From Spirosoma sp. 48-14 (GTDB lineage Bacteria > Bacteroidota > Bacteroidia > Cytophagales > Spirosomataceae), in NCBI RefSeq assembly GCF_001898575.1, contig NZ_MKUD01000072.1, forward strand, positions 14,576 through 78,575: DNA of 64,000 nucleotides. Direction: 5' to 3'. Each line of letters begins with the position of its first letter. Position 1 is the first letter of the stretch. The position numbers and the translations under genes were made by a program. A model generated the notes under the pieces. That model saw only the letters and a program-made list of their open reading frames with translations. It was not told the origin of the DNA and did no database searches. This document shows positions 51,052 to 60,582 of this stretch, piece by piece.

Positions 51052-53202
51052 TCAACTATCCTGCGCCTGGGTTAATTCCTGTAATTCAGGAGCGCCTTCG
51101 AGCTCGATCTGGGTTTCGCGATAGGACTGTATGGTTTGCAGAAACGCTTCAGCCTGGGCAACGAAGCGCTGGGCAAACGCTTCGGAAGGTTCCTGCTTAT
51201 TGATGCTGAATACCAAGGCTTTAAATTCGCCTTCCTCCTGATGAAAATCGGATTCGCCCAAAAACGTTTTATCGAAATCACTAACAATACCGTGCTGGGT
51301 ATTGGTCGGAACATCACGGCTCATCAGCGCGGCTTTTGCCCCGGTGATGAATACGTTATACCCATGATAAAGTGCATCAGCCCAGCGGCTTTCGGCCAGC
51401 GCTTCCCGCGCCCAGCCTAGTTTTTCAGATGCTTCGGTCAAGGTGGTCGCTACCAGGTCGATCAGGACACTGGCACATTCACCAATCCCCACTTCCGTAA
51501 CGTATTGTTCGGTGTGATCCCAGTCGATGTAATCGCTATTCACCAGTGTTTTTAGATCGGCCAGGGGCTTTAAGAGCTGGTAAAAATAGTTTTTACCTTG
51601 CCGGGCATAGTAATCGCTGTAATATTCACCCTCAAAGGCATTGGCTTCATAATCCCGTAGCAATGCCCGTAACGAATGCGGACCACGTTTGGCGGGAATT
51701 TTGATCACCTTATCGGCAATCAACCCTTCGCCTTTCCCGTTGAAACCACCGCCCAGCAACACCTGCAAAGCGGGTAACACATAGGCACCATTTTTCAACG
51801 ATGAACCGTGATACCCAATATTGGCCACTGAGTGCTGCCCACAGCCATTCATACAACCCGAAATCTTAATTTTGATGTCGTTATTGTAGATCAGCTCAGG
51901 AAATTCATCGGTCATCATCGTTTCCAGGGCTCGGGTAATACCATAACTACTGGAAATAGCCAGGTTACAGGTATCCGTACCGGGGCAGGTAGTAATGTCG
52001 GCGGTTGTATCAAAACCGGGCTCAGCCAGACCGAGGCTGTTCAGGGCCTCAAAGACCGCTGGTAAGTCCTCCGGCTTAACGAACCGAAGCAGATAGCCCT
52101 GGTTGACCGTAACCCGAATATCATCGGCAGCGTAGGTTTTGACGATCGTTGCCAGTGACCGGGCTGTATCGGAATGCATATCGCCCAGTAAAACCCGTAG
52201 CTGAACCGCATACCAGCCCGTCTGCTTCTGCTCGAATACATTCGTTTTCAGCCAGCGCTCAAATTGGGGATTGTCAGGGATAGTGCTCGGTGCGGGGGCA
52301 TCCAGTCGAGGGGCGGGTTCAGAAGCAAACAGTGCATTGCCAGCCTGGGCATCCACAGCAAAGGATTTAACCCGGAGAGCTGGGGTTTCGCCCTCGATGC
52401 GATGGAGTAATTCATCCAGACCAATGTCGTTAAGGAGGTATTTCATCCGCGCTTTATGGCGTTTCTGCCGCTCTCCATAGCGGTCGAATACCCGAATTAC
52501 ACCCTCGATGAACGGGATTACCCGATCTTCTTCCAGAAACTCAAAAGCCGTTTGAGCCGGGAAGGGCTGAGCCCCCAGGCCTCCGCCCAGCATGACCTTA
52601 AAGCCCTGTTTCCCATCCTGGATACGGGCAATCAGGCCTACATCGTGCATATAGCCATAGGCCGAATCCTTTTCGCTGGAAGAGACCGAAATCTTGAACT
52701 TTCGACCCATATCCTGGCAGATCGGATTCCGCAGGAAATAATCGAAAATGGTATAGGCATACGGCGTGATATCGAATGGCTCTTCGGGGTCGACACCCGC
52801 TCTGGCCGAACCCGTTACGTTCCGAACGGTATTGCCACAGGCTTCCTTCAGCGTAATGCCTGCATCTTCCAGATCGGCCCAAAGCTGGGGTGAGTCGGCT
52901 AGTTTGACAAAATGGAGCTGAATATCCTGTCGGGTAGTCGCGTGGAGATTACCCGTTGCGTATTTATCCGACAGATCAGCAATCCGAACCAACTGATCGG
53001 CCGTTATACGACCGTGCGGTAGTTTGATACGGATCATCTGAACCCCCGGCTGCCGCTGACCATACACCCCTCGGGTCAGTCGGAATTTGCGAAACGCTTC
53101 ATCCGCTATATCACCCTGCTGGAATGAGCTGATTTTCTGCTGGAGGTCCAGAATGTCGCGCCGGGCGACGGTACTCACGTTGTCGGAGAATAGGATAGAC
53201 AT
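51052..53202 (-). CDS. Siroheme sulfite/nitrite reductase with C-terminal HEPN-like domain
   Basis: Reduces sulfite to sulfide or nitrite to ammonia by six electrons. The 716-residue protein has two ferredoxin-like/siroheme modules: the first begins RLTRGVYGQRQPGVQMIRIK (about 42-61) and includes ACGNTVRNVTGSARAG. The coupled [4Fe-4S]-siroheme site is formed by Cys406, Cys412 (CPGTDTC) and Cys450, Cys454 (CMNGC). After about residue 570 a helical HEPN-like domain follows (LGWAREALAESRWADALYHG), which standard SiR enzymes lack. CobA downstream makes the siroheme precursor. Choice between sulfite and nitrite is not settled by sequence alone; assimilation is likely. Confidence 0.88.
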   Translation of the reverse strand: MSILFSDNVSTVARRDILDLQQKISSFQQGDIADEAFRKFRLTRGVYGQRQPGVQMIRIKLPHGRITADQLVRIADLSDKYATGNLHATTRQDIQLHFVKLADSPQLWADLEDAGITLKEACGNTVRNVTGSARAGVDPEEPFDITPYAYTIFDYFLRNPICQDMGRKFKISVSSSEKDSAYGYMHDVGLIARIQDGKQGFKVMLGGGLGAQPFPAQTAFEFLEEDRVIPFIEGVIRVFDRYGERQKRHKARMKYLLNDIGLDELLHRIEGETPALRVKSFAVDAQAGNALFASEPAPRLDAPAPSTIPDNPQFERWLKTNVFEQKQTGWYAVQLRVLLGDMHSDTARSLATIVKTYAADDIRVTVNQGYLLRFVKPEDLPAVFEALNSLGLAEPGFDTTADITTCPGTDTCNLAISSSYGITRALETMMTDEFPELIYNNDIKIKISGCMNGCGQHSVANIGYHGSSLKNGAYVLPALQVLLGGGFNGKGEGLIADKVIKIPAKRGPHSLRALLRDYEANAFEGEYYSDYYARQGKNYFYQLLKPLADLKTLVNSDYIDWDHTEQYVTEVGIGECASVLIDLVATTLTEASEKLGWAREALAESRWADALYHGYNVFITGAKAALMSRDVPTNTQHGIVSDFDKTFLGESDFHQEEGEFKALVFSINKQEPSEAFAQRFVAQAEAFLQTIQSYRETQIELEGAPELQELTQAQDS

Positions 53203-53892
53203 AAAGTATATTGTCTATAGAATTAATCAACTAATATCTTAAAAGGAAACGCCGGTTCCATCCGGCGCTTGATTCTGTTGTAAAGATAAAGCCAATCAGG
53301 GTAGATAAAGTTCAGGAATGTCCCAACTTATGGTTATGGACGATAAATAAATGTTATGATAAGGCGTATAAGGTACTTCGACAGAATCGTACGCATCGGT
53401 TTAAAACCGATGCTGCCTTTAGGTGCATGCCGTATTAATATTGGGCATAACCAAACAAACGAGGCAACTATTTTTCTTGTGTTCGAAATGATTTAAAAAG
53501 TAAATAAATGCATCGCAAATTCAGCTACAATGTGAGATTGTTGACGGTCCGCCGTGGCGGTTTGATTCATGAGATGGCATTTTGAGACTTTACTATATAC
53601 GAAATGAATTTGCTATGGCAATAACTATTCTTATCTCATGAATAGGGCATTTCAAGCGACAGTGTGTTTTAATAACTGTTGACGACTATCTGTATCATAC
53701 GCATTGTCGCTACGGTTGAGATAAGCATTGAGGTCAACAAACCCAAGTTTAGGTGTAAAAAGGGGCCAGATGCGCTGGTGTTTACCGCTAGTGCAGTTTA
53801 TACTGCCTCAATACCTAAAAAAAGGCTCTAACTCGTTTAAATTTCCCCAAAAAGTGAACTTCTAAGGCCAAAAAACCTACTGAATAAGCACC
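53203..53892. other. Intergenic region with two dyads, no gene
   Basis: About 690 bases without a supported gene between the start of the reductase gene and the end of the AraC gene. Near the reductase start is a GC stem CGCCGG (53250-53255)/CCGGCG (53262-53267) with a 6-base loop in what would be its leader. Further out is the 19-base palindrome listed separately. A CCGCC/GGCGG dyad lies near 53550. No known riboswitch consensus was recognised. Confidence 0.5.
53394..53412. promoter_or_regulatory. Perfect 19-base palindrome upstream of the reductase gene
   Basis: CATCGGTTTAAAACCGATG is symmetric around its central base and extends by one further pair on each side (G/C). It lies about 190 bases upstream of the sulfite/nitrite reductase start. 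Symmetry suggests a dimeric regulator site; no regulator is assigned. Confidence 0.35.
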
Positions 53893-54867
53893 TTATCTCC
53901 TTGTTCTACGTAAAAAACGATTGAGAGAGGCCGAATCGCTGAACCCTAACAGATCGGCCAGTTCCGCTTTCAGCATCCTGGGTGAAGTAAGTTCGTAATA
54001 GGTTGCCAGTTCAAGCCGAACTTCATCCAGAATGGACTGAAACGATAATCCCTCTCGCTGAAGTCGTCGCTGAAATGAGCGGGGCGATTGAGAAAACTGA
54101 TGAGCTACCGACTCAAGTGTTGGTTTAGCCAGGTTATGCTGTTGTTCTAACGTTCGTTTTACCTGCCAATACAGCGAACTGCTATCCTGCAAGAAGGGAG
54201 CTAGCTCTAATTCATAAACCCGGAGGGCTCGCTCGTTGGCTGAAGGAACCGGAGAAGACAAAAGAGCACGAGATAAAGTAATCTGTAGGTAGGGGTAATC
54301 AAATTGAACCGGACAATTGAAGTAGGTTTCTACCAAATCAACAGGGCCGATTTTAGGATAAGGTATTGCTAAAGCTAATGGAATGACCTGCTGACCTAAA
54401 TATTCCCGCTTGTGGCGTAATGAGAAGCCAATATTATGTTCAATCATCTGCCGGGCAGCCATGGGATACGCGGCTTGCCAGGCTGGGTCACTGGCGGTAA
54501 TGATGTGTACATGCTCCCCGTCCTCTTCCCAGTGATAGGTGTTGATACCATCTAGCCAGCTTATGTAGCGCTGCATCGCTGTCAGCATGTCCGCCAGCGT
54601 GGCAGAGCTTTGGTATAAGCCGCCCAAGCTTCCCAGCATCGACAGCGGAGTTCGAAAGCCCAGTTTAAGTCCCAACCGTTCATCGCCAGTCTGGCCTACC
54701 ATGTTTTCCAATAGTTGACCAAATACGTCCGCTGACAGGGTGAAGTCATCTTGAACCAGGGTTGATCGGCTTAAACCAACTGAGCTCAATAGCCTGTCGA
54801 TATCAATTGACTGATCATCAAGTTGAGTAACCAGCGTACGCAGAATGAGATCATTTAGCTGTTTCAT
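53893..54867 (-). CDS. AraC-family transcriptional regulator (OruR-like N terminus)
   Basis: A 324-residue regulator. Its N-terminal domain matches the 'arabinose-binding domain of AraC, N-term' type found in OruR/ArgR-like proteins, with LGLKLGFRTPLSMLGSLGGL (about 81-100) and ATLADMLTAMQRYI. The C-terminal double helix-turn-helix contains LESVAHQFSQSPRSFQRRLQ and ADLLGFSDSASLNRFLRR (about 258-322). It is transcribed away from a four-gene envelope cluster (54976-58428), leaving 108 bases between starts, so it probably controls that cluster. Effector unknown. Confidence 0.88.
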   Translation of the reverse strand: MKQLNDLILRTLVTQLDDQSIDIDRLLSSVGLSRSTLVQDDFTLSADVFGQLLENMVGQTGDERLGLKLGFRTPLSMLGSLGGLYQSSATLADMLTAMQRYISWLDGINTYHWEEDGEHVHIITASDPAWQAAYPMAARQMIEHNIGFSLRHKREYLGQQVIPLALAIPYPKIGPVDLVETYFNCPVQFDYPYLQITLSRALLSSPVPSANERALRVYELELAPFLQDSSSLYWQVKRTLEQQHNLAKPTLESVAHQFSQSPRSFQRRLQREGLSFQSILDEVRLELATYYELTSPRMLKAELADLLGFSDSASLNRFLRRTRR

Positions 54868-54975
54868 CTTTTGAAATACACCTCATGTCGTGATTAGTCA
54901 AATTATTGTCGTTGTAAGTGCTGATCCATGTATATCTATTTTCTCAACTTTGCCCCCAACAAAACCTCCTTCGTT

Positions 54976-55614
54976 ATGAAGCTGATAATTAAGCAAATAG
55001 TCTGGCTGATACTCGTAATTACCTGTTTTTCCGCTTGTGAACCGGCTCCCTTACAACCCGCTCAATCATATGCTCAGTTCCAATCGTTTAGTCAGCTTGA
55101 GATCGGTAGCGGATTTTCGGTTGAGCTTCAACCCGGACTTCAACGCCAGGTTCTTTTATATGCCACCAATGATCAACAGGAACGGTTATCTATCCGGGAG
55201 ACGAATGGGTTACTTTCCATTCACATACAAGGCAATCGGGGCACTACTCAGCCACGTCTACTGATAACGACACCTGTGCTGGAGGCTCTGACTCTACAGG
55301 GGCAAACCCAGCTTACGACCGGTCATTTTGATCTGCCTGCATTACAGGTTCACTTAATGGGTAGCTCAAGTATAACCATGACGGGCAAAATTGATCAATT
55401 GACTGCTTCCCTAACAGGAGGCTCCATTTATCATGGTTTTGGAGCACCAACCCGGCTCGCTACGATGAGTTTATCAGGTGGTAGCGAGGCTCAATTGAAT
55501 GCTAGCCAACGCATAGATCTAACCGCAACGGGCGGGAGTCTTCTGCGGTACAAAGGTTCCGCTTCAGTAGAGCAGAACATACTGCTCGGTGGTAGCCGAA
55601 TTGTTCCAGAATAA
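54976..55614 (+). CDS. DUF2807 (GIN domain) lipoprotein
   Basis: A 212-residue secreted protein. The start at 54976 gives a lipoprotein signal, MKLIIKQIVWLILVITCFSAC; an upstream in-frame ATG at 54928 would bury it. The mature part is a right-handed beta-helix of the DUF2807/'head GIN' kind: FSQLEIGSGFSVELQPG, then repeated short strands such as LEALTLQGQTQLTTGHF and LTASLTGGSIYHG. The family is annotated as a putative adhesin; ligand and role are unknown. It heads a plus-strand cluster with spacings of 26, 14 and 47 bases. Confidence 0.83.
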   Translation: MKLIIKQIVWLILVITCFSACEPAPLQPAQSYAQFQSFSQLEIGSGFSVELQPGLQRQVLLYATNDQQERLSIRETNGLLSIHIQGNRGTTQPRLLITTPVLEALTLQGQTQLTTGHFDLPALQVHLMGSSSITMTGKIDQLTASLTGGSIYHGFGAPTRLATMSLSGGSEAQLNASQRIDLTATGGSLLRYKGSASVEQNILLGGSRIVPE

Positions 55615-55640
55615 TCCTAGAGTTGTCACCGCTTCCTTGT

Positions 55641-56168
55641 ATGAACACGATCCGATTTTTTTTGCTCTTAAGTCTGTGGCTACCCCTAAGGGGTAATGCA
55701 CAAACTACGCCCACTACCTTTTTGGCCAAGCACACGGTTTTCGCGGAGCTGGCTGGAAAAGGGGCCGTTTATTCGCTGAACTATGACCGCATCATTCGAC
55801 AGGCTGGTTTGACCTGGAGTGTTCGGGCTGGTACCATGTATTTGCCTTCAACCAACATAACAGGGGCGTCCCTGTTCGTGCCATTAGCCATCAATGCCTT
55901 TACGGGTAAGAGAAACCATCACCTTGAGTTTAGCTTTGGGCAAACGCTGCGCTATTTTACCGGCTATACAGTGGAAGGCCAGTTAGTAAAGGGGAAACTG
56001 GACTATCCCCTCACATTTGCCGGGGTTGGCTATCGATACCAAAAACCAGGTGGTGGTTTGTTTGCTTCTGTCACGGCTTTGCCATCTTTCAGGCCTTTCC
56101 GGGGTGTTGACGGACTCCGGGTAGATTTTCTGCCCTGGCTGGGTCTAGGCCTTGGACGAAGTTTTTAG
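55641..56168 (+). CDS. Outer-membrane-like beta-strand protein, hypothetical
   Basis: A 175-residue protein starting MNTIRFFLLLSLWLPLRGNA, a signal peptide cut before QTTPTTF. The mature part alternates short amphipathic strands (AVYSLNYDRIIRQAGLTWSV, FTGKRNHHLEFSFGQ, VGYRYQKPGGGLFASV) and ends in the aromatic GLGLGRSF, typical of small outer-membrane beta-barrels with a terminal Phe. No named family recognised. An ATG at 55623 upstream is less likely because it adds MSPLPC before the signal. Part of the AraC-linked cluster. Confidence 0.72.
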   Translation: MNTIRFFLLLSLWLPLRGNAQTTPTTFLAKHTVFAELAGKGAVYSLNYDRIIRQAGLTWSVRAGTMYLPSTNITGASLFVPLAINAFTGKRNHHLEFSFGQTLRYFTGYTVEGQLVKGKLDYPLTFAGVGYRYQKPGGGLFASVTALPSFRPFRGVDGLRVDFLPWLGLGLGRSF

Positions 56169-56182
56169 CACTACTAACGCTT

Positions 56183-57154
56183 ATGAAGAACATGATGATT
56201 CTCGTTAAAAAGTCGGTCAAGTGTAGCTTAGGTGTCTTACTGGCGACAGTTGCATGGAGCTGCGAATCCGAACTTACACAATCGCCAGCCTATCGGGTAG
56301 ATGTTTCATTTCCAAAACTGCCCGCCAACCAACCGATGGGACAGGCCTCCGGCGTCGCGGTAAATAGTAAGGGCGAAGTGTGGGTTTACCACCGCGAGGA
56401 GCGACCCTTCCTGGTATTCGATGCCAAAGGCAATTTCCTCCGCGCTATCGGAACTGATAAAAAGAAGGGAGCGCACGGATTACGGTTCGATACTGACGAT
56501 AATTTGTGGATAACGGACTACCTGAACCACACGGTCAAAAAACTGGATCAAACCGGTACTGTTTTATTAAGCTTAGGACAGGAAGGGATTGCCGGGGACG
56601 ATTCTGCTCATTTTAATCAGCCAACTGATGTTGCTTTTGCCGCCAATGGTGACTTTTATATTTCCGATGGATACGGCAATGCCCGGGTGGTCCAGTACAA
56701 TCGACAGGGTAAATTTATCCGTCAGTGGGGTACACATGGTAGTAGTCCGGGTCAATTTAATTTACCCCACGCGGTTCAGGTGGATTCGAAAGGGAATGTG
56801 TATGTCGCTGATCGGGAAAATTTTCGAATTCAGGTGTTTACGTCCAATGGGCAGTTTATTCGACAACTAACTGGATATTCACCTTATGGCATGTTTGTAA
56901 CGAAGGATGATTTATTGTTTGTTGTCGATGGGAAAGCCAATCGGCTTTACAAAATGACGCTGACCGGGGAGCAACTGGCCAGTTGGGGCGGAGGGCCAGG
57001 AGATGATATAACGAAAGAGTTAGGCAAAAACTTTGTACTAAGACTGAAGCAAGGGGCTTTCTCCATGCCCCATGCCATTAGCGTAGGCCCTGACGGAGCA
57101 GTCTATGTTGCCGAAATTAATGGCCAGCGAGTTCAAAAGTTCATGCCTGAGTAA
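56183..57154 (+). CDS. NHL-repeat (six-bladed beta-propeller) lipoprotein
   Basis: A 323-residue protein with a signal ending in ATVAWSC (lipidated Cys about residue 27). It then carries about six NHL-type blades, each with a 'G.v.VaDt.N.Ri..f' pattern: VNSKGEVWVYHREERPFLVF, TDDNLWITDYLNHTVKKLDQ, ANGDFYISDGYGNARVVQYN, SKGNVYVADRENFRIQVFTS and PDGAVYVAEINGQRVQKFMP. Propellers of this sort bind ligands or act as lyases/hydrolases; the relation to peptidyl-alpha-hydroxyglycine lyase is only in fold. It sits between the outer-membrane-like protein and the serine hydrolase. Confidence 0.85.
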   Translation: MKNMMILVKKSVKCSLGVLLATVAWSCESELTQSPAYRVDVSFPKLPANQPMGQASGVAVNSKGEVWVYHREERPFLVFDAKGNFLRAIGTDKKKGAHGLRFDTDDNLWITDYLNHTVKKLDQTGTVLLSLGQEGIAGDDSAHFNQPTDVAFAANGDFYISDGYGNARVVQYNRQGKFIRQWGTHGSSPGQFNLPHAVQVDSKGNVYVADRENFRIQVFTSNGQFIRQLTGYSPYGMFVTKDDLLFVVDGKANRLYKMTLTGEQLASWGGGPGDDITKELGKNFVLRLKQGAFSMPHAISVGPDGAVYVAEINGQRVQKFMPE

Positions 57155-57201
57155 CGATCTGTCCCTCAACCGGACAGAGGCTCATTTTATACACCAGCAG
57201 A

Positions 57202-58428
57202 ATGATGAAAGTTACACCACCAAGCTTCTCTACCTTCTGGGGGAAGTTATGTCTCGGGTTACTCAGTGTATTGGTCGTTGGTCTGGCCGGACTGTATTGG
57301 AAATCACCGACTTTGATGACCATTCTGTGGTATCGGCAACCGAATCCCCAAACATTCCGTCATTTTCCGCAGGAGGCTATTGAAGCCAATTCACATCCCT
57401 TTCAGTTTACTAAGGCAGTTCATCCGCGAAGAGATCTGGACACCTTATCGGTTTATGATGGCCGACATCAACTACTGTCGCTGACCGATTATTTGCGGGC
57501 GGGTAAGACATCCGCCTTTGTTGTGATTCGAAACGACTCTATTCTCTATGAATACTATGGTCCGGGCTTTAGCGATACAGCCACTGCCAATGTATTTTCT
57601 GTTGCCAAATCAGTACTGGCTATTTTAGTCGGGGTCGCTCTGGAAGAAGGTGCTATCCAGTCACTGGACGACCGGATTACAGACTACCTGCCTGAATTAA
57701 AGAAGAACTCCGCCTTTAAGGCGATAACAGTTCGTCATCTGCTGACCATGAATTCAGGGCTGGCCTTCAAACGTAAAGGTGGTGGTCTGCTAGCTGATTT
57801 ATTTTCGGATGAAGCGCTGTATTATTATACCGATAATAGTAAACAGCAACTGCTGACGAGTAAAGCAGCGTCAAAGCCCGGAACTCAGTGGCAGTACAAG
57901 AATATTGATCCACTCTTGCTGGGTTGGCTTCTAGAAGCGGCTACTCATCAGCGGTTGGCCCTGTATACACAAACTAAACTTTGGCAACCTATTGGAGCGG
58001 CCTACCCAGCCAGTTGGGGAGTAGACCATGCTGGAGGACTGGCCAACACCGCAAGCAGCTTTCAAACGACGCCCCTTGATTTAGCCAAGGTCGGCCGTCT
58101 TTTTCTGTTGGCCGAACAAAGCGGCAAAACACCCGTAGTATCGGCGAACTGGTTGAGTCAGTTAACCCACCTTGACCAAACCAATAATTCGCCACCGAAA
58201 GGGTGGACCCAGACTCGGCATCAGTATTATTGGTGGCTTCCTCAAAAAGAACCAACCGGGGATTTTGCCGCTGAAGGAATGCTTGGCCAACGGCTTTATG
58301 TCGATCCCACTACGCATACCATTATTGTCCATTTCGCTGGAGGTGGTGCAGGTGATTATCCATATCGAAAAGTGACCGCTTTCCTGGCTAACAGACCTTT
58401 TATTTATCCAAAACAGTTGATTCGTTAA
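57202..58428 (+). CDS. Class C beta-lactamase-family serine hydrolase, membrane-anchored
   Basis: A 408-residue penicillin-binding-protein-like hydrolase. One N-terminal membrane segment (residues about 14-28) anchors it to the periplasmic side. Catalytic motifs: SVAK (Ser133, Lys136), a tyrosine in QWQYKNIDPLL (Y-x-N), and a HFAGGGAGDYP stretch replacing the KTG motif. Family members are esterases, D-aminopeptidases, carboxypeptidases or 6-aminohexanoate-dimer hydrolases; true beta-lactamase activity is unlikely. Substrate unknown. It closes the four-gene cluster opposite the AraC regulator. Confidence 0.88.
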   Translation: MMKVTPPSFSTFWGKLCLGLLSVLVVGLAGLYWKSPTLMTILWYRQPNPQTFRHFPQEAIEANSHPFQFTKAVHPRRDLDTLSVYDGRHQLLSLTDYLRAGKTSAFVVIRNDSILYEYYGPGFSDTATANVFSVAKSVLAILVGVALEEGAIQSLDDRITDYLPELKKNSAFKAITVRHLLTMNSGLAFKRKGGGLLADLFSDEALYYYTDNSKQQLLTSKAASKPGTQWQYKNIDPLLLGWLLEAATHQRLALYTQTKLWQPIGAAYPASWGVDHAGGLANTASSFQTTPLDLAKVGRLFLLAEQSGKTPVVSANWLSQLTHLDQTNNSPPKGWTQTRHQYYWWLPQKEPTGDFAAEGMLGQRLYVDPTTHTIIVHFAGGGAGDYPYRKVTAFLANRPFIYPKQLIR

Positions 58429-58828
58429 ATCATTCAACGTTTTCCATTATGCTGAAAAATATACCGGTAACGACTAGCAAAGAATGGCTTTAAAGTCTGC
58501 GATAAGTTCGTTATGATTAACTGCTTATGAGTGCGCACTCAGCACATTTGTCTTACATCATAGGCAACAATTCAACCCCTGGTTTACTGAAGAAACACGT
58601 AGGTAAAGTAATGGCAAATCGGGCGCGATACAAATACTCCTCTTGAATTCAGACCGATTTATAAATCGATTTATTCTCAAAAAAACACTCGTTCCCTTTT
58701 ACACTGAACTTGTAAACATCCGTTTTAGTACTCCATTGTTTTACAACTGGGACGATCCTAGTCCTTGTAGGCACACCAACACCAATTATTCTACTGATTC
58801 GTAGATTACAGAACTTCCTTCTAAGATG
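58429..58828. other. Intergenic region between convergent genes, no feature seen
   Basis: About 400 bases between the serine hydrolase and the convergent metallopeptidase gene. No open frame with protein-like composition, no long dyad and no clear terminator was found on either strand. Confidence 0.5.
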
Positions 58829-60298
58829 TTAATCAATTATTGTCCCTGTTGCTGGTATCCACCGGGCATCCCGTTTGCTTGACTGACGGCTAGTGGCTAG
58901 GGAGGTGGGCACATAGCTCCCCCGCTCGAGAACCGTGCGCATCATACCCACTTGATCCTGGGTAAAACTCCGCCGGGGGGTGATATAGTAGTCCATCACG
59001 TAGTCCGATACGAAAGCCGCTCGCTGACAATTGTACTTCAAACCATTTGCATCAGCGTATGCCTCCAGATGCAGAGGCACGTCGGCAAATTGCCCAATAC
59101 CTGTGCAAGTAGGCGAAAATGTATGGCCTAAACCCAAAAAGTGACCCAGTTCATGAGCTAAATTACTGCCAACTTTTGGTAAACCTAGCGGAGAAATGTA
59201 TACTGCGGGCAGCTCAGTCTTGGACCAATCAGCCATCGTTAGATCCGCGCAGCTGGGTGGCGGGCTACCCTTTGGTAACAGCGTGGGTATAGTAGCATAA
59301 GAGTACTCTGCGGGGTAACGCCGATACCAGTCAATACCGATGACCACGTTGAGATATTGACGAGGGCACCATTGGTGCAGCAAATTACCTACAATGCGCT
59401 GGGCTTGAGTAGCCGAATCGGGATTAGTAACGCTCAAGGGATGCAGCCCTGCCACAGCCAGCGGTTGGCCCGCCGGATCCTGGGGAGCAGGGTAGAACTC
59501 AATATACGCATCAGCCTGGTTGGGTGTGCTCGAGAGCAGCGCCCGGCGATAGATTTGATTGACCTCAGCAAGTAGCGCGGCTGGATCGACCTGGTTAGCC
59601 ATCGCCCGAGGAACGTGCATGATCACTGGCAACCGAATCAAGGGATAGCTGATAGCTGGGCGAGCGGTCACTAGGATGCCATTGGAAGGCACGCCCAAGA
59701 ATGAGCTATATAATCGGTGAGGACCTACTTGACGAGTGGCAAAGTAAGCCGCAGTCGGCTGAGGTTGATCATCAGCTACTAGTTGAGGAGCTGGATAATC
59801 CGCAGGATCTAAGGATTTGCCCTGTTTGGGAATTAGCTCGTAGCTCAGGGGGAGCTGACTGATCGAATCAGCGTTGAGCAGCAGAACGGGTGCTTTGAGG
59901 AGAACTTGCCGTAAGTAGTCAGCCGCCCGGCTTACAGTAAGTACGAGTTGGTCTTCGCTAACTCGATTTTTGACGCGGGCCGAGATGGTGTACTGGCCAG
60001 GCTCCGGGAAGGTAAATGTATTGCCCGCAATGACTTGTCCGTTGACCAGGAATTGAGGTGGAGCGGGTGGGGCGGTGAATGCCTGGTTCTGATCGTAGTA
60101 GTAGAGTTCAAAGCTTAGTTGACGGTGTAGAGAGTCTTCCCAAAAGTACACGGTTTTTGGGGGCTGGTTGCCCATCAGCACTACTTGTAATCGGGCTTTC
60201 TTTGACACCTCATCGGCTGGTGGGCGACAGGTTAAGATAGTCATTGCCAGTAGTACAAGGCAGCATATACCTAGCCAGATGCGTTTTAGGTAAGGCAT
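58829..60298 (-). CDS. M43-like (pappalysin-type) metallopeptidase lipoprotein
   Basis: A 489-residue secreted zinc peptidase. The start at 60298 gives MPYLKRIWLGICCLVLLAMT, with a lipobox ending ILTC; the upstream ATG at 60412 adds 38 residues without function. An Ig-like region (about 45-130) precedes the peptidase part. The zinc site is HELGHFLGLGH (His382, Glu383, His386, His392), followed by TFSPTC and later the methionine of SDYVMDYYI, the Met-turn of metzincins. The HTF...C spacing fits peptidase family M43. Isolated gene; target proteins unknown. Confidence 0.78.
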   Translation of the reverse strand: MPYLKRIWLGICCLVLLAMTILTCRPPADEVSKKARLQVVLMGNQPPKTVYFWEDSLHRQLSFELYYYDQNQAFTAPPAPPQFLVNGQVIAGNTFTFPEPGQYTISARVKNRVSEDQLVLTVSRAADYLRQVLLKAPVLLLNADSISQLPLSYELIPKQGKSLDPADYPAPQLVADDQPQPTAAYFATRQVGPHRLYSSFLGVPSNGILVTARPAISYPLIRLPVIMHVPRAMANQVDPAALLAEVNQIYRRALLSSTPNQADAYIEFYPAPQDPAGQPLAVAGLHPLSVTNPDSATQAQRIVGNLLHQWCPRQYLNVVIGIDWYRRYPAEYSYATIPTLLPKGSPPPSCADLTMADWSKTELPAVYISPLGLPKVGSNLAHELGHFLGLGHTFSPTCTGIGQFADVPLHLEAYADANGLKYNCQRAAFVSDYVMDYYITPRRSFTQDQVGMMRTVLERGSYVPTSLATSRQSSKRDARWIPATGTIID

Positions 60299-60582
60299 GG
60301 ACGTAGATCGGTTGAGTAACCCACCAAAAAGATGCAACCCTCTGTTATATACCTGATGGCTGAACAACTGCCTCCACAATGATAGTTGACGACTCATGGA
60401 TTGCCGTGTCATTTTACCCTACCAGCTACTTAATTCTTACGTATGTATAAGTAAACTATCTCCTAAAAGGGGTGTTTCATGAAACGCCCAAAAAGCAGTT
60501 TTTAGCTGGTGAATGATCACAAACGAACCCGTAAATTAGGGTCATTCGATTTCGTTTTGACTTTTGCAACAGCCACTCATCG

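Noticed and set aside
53203-53300. SAM-type riboswitch in the leader of the sulfite/nitrite reductase gene
   Set aside because: Only a simple GC stem with a six-base loop is visible; none of the conserved junction sequences of known riboswitches was recognised.
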